Numbered from the stretch's first letter, positions 9,230-17,834 are shown. The stretch: DNA of 64,000 bases from CAYUQT01 sp964446835 (GCA_964446835.1 CAYUQT010000013.1:1-64000); one strand, 5' to 3'. Translations and numbers: made by a program. Notes: generated from the sequence alone by a model not told the origin.

Positions 9230-11047
9230 GTGGAATCACCTCATCCGGGTGCCGCAACATTGATCGTCCGCTGCGGATGCGGCAAGCAACTCCAGTTTCC
9301 GATCACGCATCTGAAGAAGCCCGCGGTGTGTCCGGCCTGTCATGGGGCCTTGCGGGTGATCGCGCACGGGACACCCCGGTCGGCGCTGGTCCGGGGTGCG
9401 CTGGTCATTCTGAAGGGGCCTCAGCGTGCGGGCGAGCGGGTTCTGCTGGTGGGCGAGGAACCGATCGAGATCGGGAAGCTTCACACGAACGATCTGATCC
9501 TGGCGGGTGAGACCGTTTCGCGTCTGCATTGCCGGCTGGTTCCGATCGAGGGCGACTGGCTCATCGAGGACTGTCGCAGCAAGAACGGGTTGTACGTCAA
9601 CGGGCGCCGGGTCGAGAGCCTGGAGCTTCACGACGGGGATCACATTCGCGTCGGGGGCTATGAACTGCGCTACTTTGCGCCGGCGGCCTCGGCACCTCCG
9701 GCCGGTCCGACACCTCCGCCTCCCCCTCGCCTGTCGGAGGACTCTTCGGAGCATCCGCCGATTCCGGGCTCCAAACGGGCCCGAACTGCCGACGAGGACA
9801 CCGAGGTGGGGTTCAGCCTCGAAGCCCTTGCCGAGGAGAAGGGCGAAGCCGTCGCCCGGCCCAGACGTCATGTCGTGACCCAACAAATCGCCGGCGGCGA
9901 GGTGGCCTTTGAAGAGGAAGTGGGCGAGCTGCTGGTCTGTCCCTCGTGCCAGAAGGAGTTGCCGCCGGGGGGGAAGATCTGCGTCGCCTGCGGCCTGGAC
10001 GTCAAGAGCGGCCAGGTCCTGATCACGTCGGACGATGTCGATCTCGATCGCATCTACATTGCGGTTGAGGGCATCATCCGGGTGATCAGTTGGATCATAT
10101 GGATCGGCCTCTACCCGGTGGCCTCGGAGGCCTTTGGGACCCGCAAACCCCATGTCACCTGGGGCATCACCCTGACCACGATCCTGATCAGCGGCTGGTA
10201 CATGTCATACGTCTGGACGGACTCGCCGCGGATGCGGACGCTGAAAGACCTGATGCTCTGGTCGGGCGACGGTCCCCCCTCGCCGGGCCTTCTCTACTAC
10301 TACTACAACTACACGTCCTACGGCGACTCGGAGGCCTTTGAGGAGAATGTTGAGAAGCTTCGGGCGATCCAGCCGGAGGCCAGTCGCAGTGACGTCTACC
10401 TGGCGGCGCATCAGGCCTTGTCACCCGAGCAACAGTACCAGGGGCAGTACCGGACGTCGCAACTGATCACGCATGCCTTTCTGCACGATGGGATCCTTCA
10501 CCTGGTGGGCAACCTGATCTTCCTGATGGTCTTCGGCTCGCGCGTAAATGCGATGGTCGGCAACGTGTCGACGGTCGTGCTCTATCCGCTGCTGGCCGCG
10601 GGGGCGGCGATGGCCCATGTCATGAGCATGAAGGGGCAGCCGCCTACACCCATGATCGGGGCCTCGGGTGCGATCATGGGGCTGGCCGGGATGTACCTGG
10701 TGTTCTTCCCCGTACACCAGGTTCACATGGCGGCCTGGGCTCGATGGGGATTGTTTGCCGGGTTCCGGCTCATGATGAAGATCTGGTCGGTGCGAGGGTT
10801 CTGGGTGGTGCTGTTCTACATCGCCTTCGATGTGGGCAGCACGCTTTACGGGATCAAGGATGGGACGGCCCATTGGGCGCACCTGGGCGGCTTCGGGGTG
10901 GGCATCGTCGTGGCGGTGTTCCTGCTCTGCACGCGTCTGGTGAATGCGCGGGGGGCCGACGCCCTGTCGGCCATGCTGGGCCGGGGTGCCTGGGTGCTGG
11001 TCGGCAAACCGAGACCCGAACCCGGACTGATTCAGCGGCTGCCGTGA
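9230..11047 (+). CDS. FHA, zinc-ribbon and rhomboid protease fusion
   Basis: Predicted 605-residue membrane protein. An N-terminal zinc-ribbon-like segment (C-G-C-G near 15, C-P-A-C at 34-37) is followed by an FHA domain at about 68-150 with the R-L-H and S-K-N-G motifs that read phosphothreonine. After a proline-rich linker comes a second zinc ribbon with C-P-S-C and C-V-A-C, then a rhomboid intramembrane serine protease. The G-A-S-G motif gives Ser479 and the A-H-W-A-H-L-G-G helix gives His551 as the catalytic dyad. Start choice: GTG 9230 has GGGAG 8 nt upstream; GTG 9182 would add 16 residues. This suggests regulated proteolysis gated by phosphoprotein binding, which is an inference. Confidence 0.85.
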   Translation: MESPHPGAATLIVRCGCGKQLQFPITHLKKPAVCPACHGALRVIAHGTPRSALVRGALVILKGPQRAGERVLLVGEEPIEIGKLHTNDLILAGETVSRLHCRLVPIEGDWLIEDCRSKNGLYVNGRRVESLELHDGDHIRVGGYELRYFAPAASAPPAGPTPPPPPRLSEDSSEHPPIPGSKRARTADEDTEVGFSLEALAEEKGEAVARPRRHVVTQQIAGGEVAFEEEVGELLVCPSCQKELPPGGKICVACGLDVKSGQVLITSDDVDLDRIYIAVEGIIRVISWIIWIGLYPVASEAFGTRKPHVTWGITLTTILISGWYMSYVWTDSPRMRTLKDLMLWSGDGPPSPGLLYYYYNYTSYGDSEAFEENVEKLRAIQPEASRSDVYLAAHQALSPEQQYQGQYRTSQLITHAFLHDGILHLVGNLIFLMVFGSRVNAMVGNVSTVVLYPLLAAGAAMAHVMSMKGQPPTPMIGASGAIMGLAGMYLVFFPVHQVHMAAWARWGLFAGFRLMMKIWSVRGFWVVLFYIAFDVGSTLYGIKDGTAHWAHLGGFGVGIVVAVFLLCTRLVNARGADALSAMLGRGAWVLVGKPRPEPGLIQRLP

Positions 11048-11195
11048 GGGCGGCCGGACTCGGCGGGCGGTAGGGCGGGTCTTGCGAATCGGTAGCGGGA
11101 TTCGTCATCTATCCCTTCATTGAGCTTCATGATCTGCGTGTAATCCGATACGATCTTCGCCACCACAGGTACGCCCCCATTCAAGGAGAAGCCGC

Positions 11196-14048
11196 ATGCC
11201 CGCGTCAGGATTCAGGCTGTGCTGTGTCGTCCTCACACTGGTTGCTGTGATACTTCCGGCCTCGCAAGCACCGGGCATGACCGAGCAGGAACTCTGTCAG
11301 CTCTACCTGGGCGTGGTCGAAGAGGCCGTCGATGTCTTTGAACCCTTGTGGACCGACGACTCTGCCCGCGTACCCAACAGCGGCTTCTTCGATCTGCGCA
11401 AGTACACCAACTGGGGCATCGTCGGATACCCCGAAGTCGTCACGGTCTGTGGAAACGGGCAGATCATCTACTGTTACGGCCTGCTTCTCAGCGAGGCAGA
11501 CAAGGAGACCTTCGGCCAGGCGAAGCTGTCACGGGCAACGCTCCTCGACCGATGCATCAAGGTGCTGCGTTGGATCAGTCTGACCAGCGCCTACGTGGAC
11601 AAGCCTTACGACTATCTCCCCATGCGCAGCCACGAGCAGATCTACAAAGGCAAGAACTGGTTTCGGCCGCTCGGCCGCCGTGCGGACATCATGGGCTGGC
11701 CCACCCTGGCCGCCGCGCGGTTGTGGGACAAGCTGGATGCCGAGACGAAGGGTCTGCTGGAGAAGGTCATGATCGGCGGGGCGCCGAAGGAGCGTCTGCC
11801 GTTCACCTGGAATCAGAGCACCGGCGGCAACCACGATCAGGTGAAACAGGACCTGGGTAGCTCGTTCGGGGCGGCATTCCTCTTTCCGCAACGGCCGGAC
11901 CACCGGCTCTCTATGGACATCGTGCGCTGGCAAGGGATCGACATGGTCAGCACCTGGCATGATCGGGCGAACGCCACCGTGGCCGACGGCAAGAAGATCA
12001 GCGAGTATGCCAAGGTCTGGAACCTGTACCAGGACTATTCGAGCGACCACCACGGCTGGTCGCAGGTGTGGTACGGGAACGACAAGCTGTTCGAGGGACG
12101 GTTCTACCTGGAGATTGTGAGCCGGCTGACGAAGTTGCCGGTTCCTGAGACGTTCCGGTATCCGGGCAGCGGCTTCGACGGCATCCTGGACTGGACCAAG
12201 ACGCTGTGCCTGCCGGAAGGCGAACCGATGCCGGTTCATGGGATGGAGTATGATTCGTACTACGGGTCCGGTCTGCTGAGCTACTGCTATGGGGCGGTCT
12301 TGAAGAAGGACCCGGTGGCGGCGGCATTGGAGGAGCGGGCGGCGAGAGTGCTGGACCGGCACATCCGGACGGTGCGACAGTATGACTATCATCGGAATTC
12401 GTTCGCGAAGGCGGCGACGGCATACCTGATCCACAAGATGGCAGGCCCACGGGTCGAACCGGTACCCTTTGCGGAGGCCTTCCGGCGTCTGGAGGGGACG
12501 TATCACTACAAGTGGCAGCAGGCGCTGGTCCACCGGGCACCGAACAAGTGGGTGTCGTTCTCATGGGGGAGTATCACGGGGGGGCGCCTGAGCCGGATGT
12601 GCGGCCAGGTGGTCCCGGCCCGGGGACTGGCCGAAGGGCTGGAGCCGCTCGTCTACATCCACCCCACGTCGTTGATTGGTATCAAGACGGTGAAATGGGA
12701 GGGCAAGGCGCCGGCGGCCCGGCTGTCGGAGGAGCAGTACAGGTTCAGTCGGGATGACGGGAGCCTGAGTACGGCCGGGGTGGTGGACGAGGCGGGCATG
12801 GACCGTGCGTATGCCTTCTTCTCATTCGATGACGGGCCGTGCGCGCTGCTGACGGAATGGCGGGCGAAACAGGCCTGTACGCTGAGCTTCACGGGAATGC
12901 CGGTGTTTTTCTACGCCCGGGACGGGATCACCAAAGGCCGGACATATTACGACGCCCAGGGGTCGCAGGCGCTGGAGCAATCGGCAGAGAGGCGCTCGTC
13001 GTGGTGGTGCGTCAACGACATGCTGGGGGTGACAGGCGTCCAACCAGGGGAGGTGGCCAGCCCGATCACGATCAAACGGCAGCCAGGATACAACTGGGCG
13101 CGTACGGACGCCTACAAAGATAAGTGCGACACGGTGTACCTGGGTGGAATTGAGAATCGCAAGGTGGAGGCCGGAGGGATCGGCCTGGACCTGAGCGCGG
13201 TGTTCTACCCGGACACACCGCATGGGCAGATCGCCAAGGCCTCGGAAGTCCTGTCGAAGTCGGGGACGGCGCTGCGGCTGCCGGACGGGTGGAAGGGACT
13301 GGTGGTCCCGGACGCGGTAACCCCGGCGAAGCGGTATCTGGCATTGGCGAACCTCTCGCGGGGCAGCCACAGTGCCGCCGTGGAGGTGTCGTTTGAGGAG
13401 GGGGCTCCGATCCTGACAGCCGGGACGATCGTGACGGGCAAGACGGGGATGGCGTTCGTGAGTCTGAGCGGCTGGGAGTCGTGCGGCCAGACGCTGGAGC
13501 TTTACGTCGAGGCGATGGAGAACAAGCGGGTACGAGGGGTTCGGCAGACGCAGGGCCGATACCTTCTGGACCCCGTGGGCGATCAGAAGGTGGGCCTCCG
13601 CATTTGCTACACGGGCAAAGGGGCGGAGCGCTTTGTGCTGTCGACGCCGGCGAGCAATGCGGTCAAGGCGATTCCACTCAGCGCCCTGGAGGACGGGCGG
13701 TCGTTTGTGGTGGAACTGGACCAGCCGATGCTGCTGGAGATTCAGGGCAAGGGGTACGAGGACCGGACGTCGCCGGCGGTGGAGATCGGGGACGTTGAGA
13801 GCCGGGAGGACGGTCGGGTGACGGTTGAAGTGACCGCCCAGGACCGGAGCGGGATCGCGTCGGTGGAGCTGTACTGCGACGGGAAGTCTCTCGGCAAGCA
13901 GGCGGCGGGCCCCTATGTGTGGATTCATCGGCCGGGCAACGGCGCCCACACGTTCCATGCGGTGGCTACCGACGCCTCGGATGCCAGGAACACGCGGACG
14001 TCATTCAAGCGAACCATCGTGGTTGAAATCGGCAAGCCATCTCCATAA
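11196..14048 (+). CDS. Large secreted protein with alpha-toroid-like core and Ig-like tail
   Basis: Predicted 950-residue exported protein with a signal peptide (residues 1-27). I do not recognise a named family with certainty. The first ~430 residues are helical and rich in Trp, Tyr and His, with an N-H-D-Q and H-H-G-W-S-Q segment; this pattern recalls alpha/alpha-toroid polysaccharide lyases. Residues ~440-840 look beta-rich, as in the sandwich domains that follow such toroids. The final ~80 residues (D-R-S-G-I-A-S-V-E-L onward) are a bacterial Ig-like domain. A role as polysaccharide lyase or unsaturated-glycan enzyme is plausible but unproven. The ribosome-binding site is AAGGAG and it appears monocistronic. 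Confidence 0.7.
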   Translation: MPASGFRLCCVVLTLVAVILPASQAPGMTEQELCQLYLGVVEEAVDVFEPLWTDDSARVPNSGFFDLRKYTNWGIVGYPEVVTVCGNGQIIYCYGLLLSEADKETFGQAKLSRATLLDRCIKVLRWISLTSAYVDKPYDYLPMRSHEQIYKGKNWFRPLGRRADIMGWPTLAAARLWDKLDAETKGLLEKVMIGGAPKERLPFTWNQSTGGNHDQVKQDLGSSFGAAFLFPQRPDHRLSMDIVRWQGIDMVSTWHDRANATVADGKKISEYAKVWNLYQDYSSDHHGWSQVWYGNDKLFEGRFYLEIVSRLTKLPVPETFRYPGSGFDGILDWTKTLCLPEGEPMPVHGMEYDSYYGSGLLSYCYGAVLKKDPVAAALEERAARVLDRHIRTVRQYDYHRNSFAKAATAYLIHKMAGPRVEPVPFAEAFRRLEGTYHYKWQQALVHRAPNKWVSFSWGSITGGRLSRMCGQVVPARGLAEGLEPLVYIHPTSLIGIKTVKWEGKAPAARLSEEQYRFSRDDGSLSTAGVVDEAGMDRAYAFFSFDDGPCALLTEWRAKQACTLSFTGMPVFFYARDGITKGRTYYDAQGSQALEQSAERRSSWWCVNDMLGVTGVQPGEVASPITIKRQPGYNWARTDAYKDKCDTVYLGGIENRKVEAGGIGLDLSAVFYPDTPHGQIAKASEVLSKSGTALRLPDGWKGLVVPDAVTPAKRYLALANLSRGSHSAAVEVSFEEGAPILTAGTIVTGKTGMAFVSLSGWESCGQTLELYVEAMENKRVRGVRQTQGRYLLDPVGDQKVGLRICYTGKGAERFVLSTPASNAVKAIPLSALEDGRSFVVELDQPMLLEIQGKGYEDRTSPAVEIGDVESREDGRVTVEVTAQDRSGIASVELYCDGKSLGKQAAGPYVWIHRPGNGAHTFHAVATDASDARNTRTSFKRTIVVEIGKPSP

Positions 14049-14101
14049 GAGTGGCCGGGGCGGAGGATTGTGCAAGGCCTTCGGCCTGGGGGACGGAGGG
14101 G

Positions 14102-14130
14102 TTGACATGTCGGGACTACTTGGCTATATT
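14102..14130 (+). promoter_or_regulatory. Near-consensus sigma-70 promoter of the ars operon
   Basis: TTGACA (14102-14107) and TATATT (14125-14130) are separated by exactly 17 bp. This is the strongest promoter seen in the window. It ends 32 bp before the ArsR start and is overlapped by a palindrome, as expected of a repressed metalloid-inducible promoter. Confidence 0.8.
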
Positions 14131-14145
14131 GCCAAATAACCAAGT
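14118..14145. promoter_or_regulatory. Candidate ArsR operator palindrome
   Basis: ACTTGG (14118-14123) and CCAAGT (14140-14145) form a perfect inverted repeat; an additional TTGGC/GCCAA pair (14120-14124, 14131-14135) lies within it. The palindrome covers the -10 hexamer, so a bound ArsR dimer would block RNA polymerase. The assignment to the adjacent ArsR gene is by position. Confidence 0.65.
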
Positions 14146-14162
14146 TATGACAGGAGTGTATC

Positions 14163-14489
14163 GTGGACGCAAAGACACAAGCCCGGTTTGAAGTTCGAGC
14201 CCGGATTATCAAGGCCATGGCGCATCCGACGCGTCTGTTCATCATCGATGAGCTTTCTCGCGGCGAGCGGTGCGTCTGTGAATTGCAGGAGATGATTGGG
14301 GCGGACATGTCGACCGTTTCGAAGCATCTGGCGGTGTTGAAGGGTGCGGGCATTGTGCGGGACGACAAACGGGGTTTGCAGGTGTACTACGATCTCCGCT
14401 GTCCGTGCATCATGGAGTTCTTCGGCTGCGTTGAGACGGTGATGAAGACCGCGGCCAGAGAGCACCTGGCGACGATCGAGAAGGGATAG
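14163..14489 (+). CDS. ArsR/SmtB-family metalloregulatory repressor
   Basis: Predicted 108-residue winged-helix repressor, the usual length for ArsR. The recognition helix region D-M-S-T-V-S-K-H-L follows the R-C-V-C-E-L motif (Cys37, Cys39), which corresponds to the ELCVCDL metal-binding box. Additional cysteines at 80, 82 and 89 near the C-terminus may complete a trivalent-arsenic or metal site. The start is GTG 14163 with AGGAG 6 nt upstream. It leads an operon: the permease starts 10 bp downstream. It probably binds the palindrome at 14118-14145 and is released by As(III), MAs(III) or a thiophilic metal; the exact inducer is inferred from the neighbours. Confidence 0.9.
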   Translation: MDAKTQARFEVRARIIKAMAHPTRLFIIDELSRGERCVCELQEMIGADMSTVSKHLAVLKGAGIVRDDKRGLQVYYDLRCPCIMEFFGCVETVMKTAAREHLATIEKG

Positions 14490-14499
14490 AGTCGGTTCG

Positions 14500-15807
14500 A
14501 TGAAGGAACTGAAGGTCTTCGCGGCGTTTGCCGCCATCTTCCTGGTGGCCTACTACCTGCCGCTGTCCGATCCCAGGGTCAGCGGAGCGATCGTGGAGGC
14601 GTTCAAGCTGCTTCAGTGGTACGCCCGGAACCACACGCTTGCCTGTGTCGTGCCGGCGATGTTCATCGCCGGGGCGATCATTACGTTTTTGTCGAAGGCA
14701 TCGGTGATGAAGTACCTCGGGCCGAATTCGAACCAGCCGATCGCGTACACGGTGGCGGCGGTCTCCGGGACGATACTGGCGGTGTGCTCGTGCAGCGTGC
14801 TGCCGATGTTCGCGGGGATCTGGAAGCTGGGTGCGGGGTTGGGTCCGGCGTCGGCGTTTCTGTATTCGGGACCGGCGATCAACATCCTGGCGATCTTTCT
14901 GACGGCCCGCGTGCTGGGGTTCTCGATCGGGCTTTGGCGGGCGGTCGGGGCGATCGCGTTTGCGTATCTGGTCGGACTGGGCATGGCGCTGGTATTTCGC
15001 CGCGAGGAGCAGGCAAAGGCACAGGCGGCACTCCAGATGCCCCCGCCTCCGGCACCCAGGCGACGCTTGTGGCAGACCACGCTGCAAATGGTGTGCATGG
15101 TCGCCTTTCTGATCTTCAGCGACTGGTTCAACCCGGGCGATGCGGTGGTTCACAAGACCGACGGGACTGCGATCCGCGGCGTGATCCTTCAGGAGATGCA
15201 CGACGAGGTGATGATCCAGGTTCAAGAGACGGGGGCAGGCGTTCGGGCGGGCGACCGTCTGGTTCTGCCGAAGCCGCAGATCGCGCGAATCGAGGAGGTT
15301 CGGAGTTGGGTGATGGACGTGTATCACGTCCGGTGGTATCTGGCGGGTCTGATGGGGCTGGCGGTCGCTCTGATGTCGTGGCGATGGTTCGAGCGTGAGG
15401 AGCTCCGGGAGTGGATGAGCAACACGTGGACCTTTGCCAAGATGATCGTCCCGCTTCTGTTCGGTGGCGTATTCGTGGTGGGATTCATCAGTGCGATGTT
15501 GCCGGACAAGCAGATCGGACAACTGGTCGGCGACAACGGTCTGAGATCGAACTTCGTGGCATCGCTGGTCGGGGCGCTGTTCTACTTCGCCACGCTGACG
15601 GAGGTGCCGATCACTCAGGCGTTGATGGAGCACGGGATGGCCAAGGGCCCCGCGATTGCCCTGCTGCTGGCGGGCCCGGCGCTTTCGCTGCCCAACATGA
15701 TCGTTCTGTGGAGATTGATGGGGTACGCCAAGACGGCCGTGTTCTGCGGGTTGATCGTCGTGGTGGCGACGATCACCGGGATGATCTGCGGCAACGTAAT
15801 GCCTTAG
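14500..15807 (+). CDS. ArsP-type permease (DUF318 family)
   Basis: Predicted 435-residue inner-membrane permease of the ArsP/DUF318 family, whose characterised members export trivalent organoarsenicals; relatives move other soft-metal species. The hallmark C-S-C-S-V-L-P segment lies at residues 96-102, followed by the G-P-A-S-A-F-L-Y-S-G-P motif. The second half repeats the architecture with T-E-V-P-I-T and G-P-A-L-S-L-P-N-M. A soluble insertion of roughly 60 residues (about 200-265) between the halves is polar and beta-like. It lies directly behind arsR and near arsM, so methylated arsenite is a reasonable substrate, but arsenite itself or another metal is not excluded. Confidence 0.85.
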   Translation: MKELKVFAAFAAIFLVAYYLPLSDPRVSGAIVEAFKLLQWYARNHTLACVVPAMFIAGAIITFLSKASVMKYLGPNSNQPIAYTVAAVSGTILAVCSCSVLPMFAGIWKLGAGLGPASAFLYSGPAINILAIFLTARVLGFSIGLWRAVGAIAFAYLVGLGMALVFRREEQAKAQAALQMPPPPAPRRRLWQTTLQMVCMVAFLIFSDWFNPGDAVVHKTDGTAIRGVILQEMHDEVMIQVQETGAGVRAGDRLVLPKPQIARIEEVRSWVMDVYHVRWYLAGLMGLAVALMSWRWFEREELREWMSNTWTFAKMIVPLLFGGVFVVGFISAMLPDKQIGQLVGDNGLRSNFVASLVGALFYFATLTEVPITQALMEHGMAKGPAIALLLAGPALSLPNMIVLWRLMGYAKTAVFCGLIVVVATITGMICGNVMP

Positions 15808-15852
15808 CACGCGGGTTCTGCGTGCAACCGTGCATGGGCGGATCGCCCGTGC
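15807..15852. other. Paired intercistronic hairpins
   Basis: Two adjacent inverted repeats lie in the 63-bp gap between permease and mini-thioredoxin: GCACGC (15807-15812) with GCGTGC (15820-15825), and GCATGGGCG (15832-15840) with CGCCCGTGC (15844-15852, one wobble pair). Without a T-run they are more likely RNA-processing or attenuation structures than terminators, but this is a guess. Confidence 0.45.
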
Positions 15853-15870
15853 GACGAGGAGACTGGAAAC

Positions 15871-16104
15871 ATGAGAAAACTGCAGATCCTTGGAACCGGT
15901 TGCCCCAAGTGCCACAAGCTGGCCGAGAACACGGAAGCGGCCGCCAAGGCACTGGGCATCGAGTACGAGATGGAGAAGGTCAGCGACATCAACCAGATCA
16001 TGACGTTCGGCGTGATGATGACCCCCGCGCTGGCGGTCAATGGCCAGGTCAAAGTGGTCGGGAAGGTGCCGAGCGTTGAGGAGATCAAGGCGTTATTGAC
16101 GTGA
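15871..16104 (+). CDS. Mini-thioredoxin (TM0996-like)
   Basis: Predicted 77-residue cytoplasmic thioredoxin-fold protein with the active site C-P-K-C at residues 11-14 and the cis-proline context M-T-P-A. It matches the small redox-active disulfide family that repeatedly accompanies DUF318 permeases. Likely roles are to deliver or accept reducing equivalents or to hand soft metals to the permease through its thiol pair; both are inferences from context. It has an AGGAG ribosome-binding site. Confidence 0.85.
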   Translation: MRKLQILGTGCPKCHKLAENTEAAAKALGIEYEMEKVSDINQIMTFGVMMTPALAVNGQVKVVGKVPSVEEIKALLT

Positions 16105-16205
16105 ACGTCGGCAGTGGCCGGCGGCTGGGCGTGCGAGAGGTGCGGACGGGCCGTCTGGGGCCTTCCTCTGAACCCGTGTGACCGCACACTCCGGGAGTGA
16201 GAATC

Positions 16206-16586
16206 ATGGACAAGAATCATGCGTGTTGCGACAGCCGGAACGTCACGGTCGTGGCGTGTTCGGGCGGATCGAATGTCGGGCAGATCACCAACGAGGTGGC
16301 CAAGCGGCTGGATGCAGAGGGTGCGGCGAAGTTCTTCTGCCTGGCCGGTGTGGGCGGGCACATCGCGGCGATGGTGGAGTCGGTGCGGGGGGCAAACCAA
16401 GTACTGGTGATCGACGGTTGTTCGGTGGCCTGTGCCAAGGAGTGCATGGATAAGGCGGGTCTGGTGAATTATGCGTATCTCGTCGTGACCGACCTGGGAA
16501 TCGACAAGAACCGCAACTTCGCGCTGCCGGAGGCGGATCTGGACAAGACCCTGACGGCCGCGTACAGAAAGATCATTGTGACCTGA
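16206..16586 (+). CDS. DGC-domain putative zinc-binding protein
   Basis: Predicted 126-residue cytoplasmic protein of the DGC family. The family-defining D-G-C is at residues 70-72 and begins a cysteine cluster (Cys72, Cys76, Cys80). Further cysteines occur at 7, 8, 18 and 45, giving a thiol-rich protein suited to binding zinc or arsenite. Function in this family is not established. The start at 16206 has GGGAG 8 nt upstream, favoured over the in-frame GTG at 16197. Its position after the permease and mini-thioredoxin matches a recurrent gene set, so a chaperone or sensor role in the efflux system is inferred. Confidence 0.8.
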   Translation: MDKNHACCDSRNVTVVACSGGSNVGQITNEVAKRLDAEGAAKFFCLAGVGGHIAAMVESVRGANQVLVIDGCSVACAKECMDKAGLVNYAYLVVTDLGIDKNRNFALPEADLDKTLTAAYRKIIVT

Positions 16587-16627
16587 TGGGTCGTGATTCG
16601 ATGAGGTTCCTTGTTCGGGAGGTCCCC

Positions 16628-17623
16628 ATGAAGATGTCGGTGCGCAGTCGCTTGTGGTTTCTGGCGCTTGGTCTGTTTCTGATTGTCGGCGGCGGGTGTG
16701 TTCAGCCCCAGCCGTTCTCGATCGTTCTGCTGCCGGATACTCAACTCTATTCACAGGATTTCCCCAACACCTATCTGGCCCAGACCGAGTGGATCAAGTC
16801 GCAGGCCGCCAAAGACAACATCCGGTTCGTCATCCATCTGGGCGACATCGTGAACCGCTACGCCGAGGAGAAGCAGTGGCAGAACGCCGACGCGGCTCAT
16901 CGTGTTCTGGACGGGGTGGTTCCCTACAGCGTGGTTCCGGGTAACCACGACCTTGATCACGACGGTCGCAAGCTGACGCGGGATACGACGCGATACGACA
17001 AGGTCTTTCCGCCCTCGCGGTTCAAGAAGCGCCGCTGGTACGGCGGGCACATGGGCGACACGAACGCCAACAACTTCTGTTTCTTCGAGGGCGGCGGCAT
17101 GAAGTTCATGGTGATCAGCCTGGGGTACTGCCCCTCGGATGCCGCGATCGACTGGGCCAGCGGTGTCATTCGTGCACACCGGGACCGGCGGGTGATCATT
17201 GCGACGCACAACTACCTGAACAAGGCCGGCCGCAACATCCAGAAGAGCATGGATATGCCGTCCAACAGCGGTGTAGACCTCTGGAACAAGCTGGTGCGCA
17301 AGCAGGAAAACATCTTCATGGTGGTCTGCGGGCACATTTCGGGGACCCGTCATCAGACGAGCGTCAACGATGCGGGCCGGCCGGTTCACGAGATCATGTT
17401 TGACTATCAGAATCAGCCGAATGGCGGCAACGGCTGGCTGGTGACGATGCGGTTCATCCCGACCGAAAACACGATCGATGTACGTCCGTTCTCGCCGACG
17501 CTGAATCGGTATCAAACCGATCCGAAGCAGGCGTTTATCCTGGACTATGACATGGCGGGCAAGCCGGCCCGCAAACCGGCGGAGAAGGTTGCGCAACTCA
17601 GCGCGGCCGGCGCGTACCGGTAA
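16628..17623 (+). CDS. Second metallophosphoesterase lipoprotein (paralogue)
   Basis: Predicted 331-residue lipoprotein with a V-G-G-G-C lipobox (Cys24) and the metallophosphoesterase motifs PDTQ (36-39), HLGD (70-73), GNHD (105-108) and a late CGH. It is a clear paralogue of the protein encoded at 1191-2162; the two align over nearly their full length. It lies 41 bp after the DGC gene and is read in the same direction as the ars genes, interrupting that set. Whether it is a functional part of the arsenic operon or a passenger is unknown. The start at 16628 has GGGAGG 5 nt upstream; the ORF opens further upstream at 16586 but without a signal peptide. Confidence 0.85.
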   Translation: MKMSVRSRLWFLALGLFLIVGGGCVQPQPFSIVLLPDTQLYSQDFPNTYLAQTEWIKSQAAKDNIRFVIHLGDIVNRYAEEKQWQNADAAHRVLDGVVPYSVVPGNHDLDHDGRKLTRDTTRYDKVFPPSRFKKRRWYGGHMGDTNANNFCFFEGGGMKFMVISLGYCPSDAAIDWASGVIRAHRDRRVIIATHNYLNKAGRNIQKSMDMPSNSGVDLWNKLVRKQENIFMVVCGHISGTRHQTSVNDAGRPVHEIMFDYQNQPNGGNGWLVTMRFIPTENTIDVRPFSPTLNRYQTDPKQAFILDYDMAGKPARKPAEKVAQLSAAGAYR

Positions 17624-17834
17624 CGCCCAGCCCTCGTTGCCGGCGGTGAGTTTATGATTTCGCGCCTGTCGCCAGGATCGTGGTTCGGTTGAGGTGTGTG
17701 CAGTGCCCACAGGTCCATGTCAGTGTTGCAGTGATGGCGGCATGGACCCGCTGGTGGTGGTGGCGTTTCTGGCCGGATTGTGGGTGTTTTCGCACTGGTC
17801 CTGGAAGGTGTGGCAAAAGGAAGGGCTCTCGGCC

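Noticed and set aside
14410..15915. Minus-strand 501-codon frame opposite the permease gene
   Set aside because: It has very low sequence complexity (Arg/His/Gln-rich) and mirrors the ArsP-type gene, which has clear membrane motifs.
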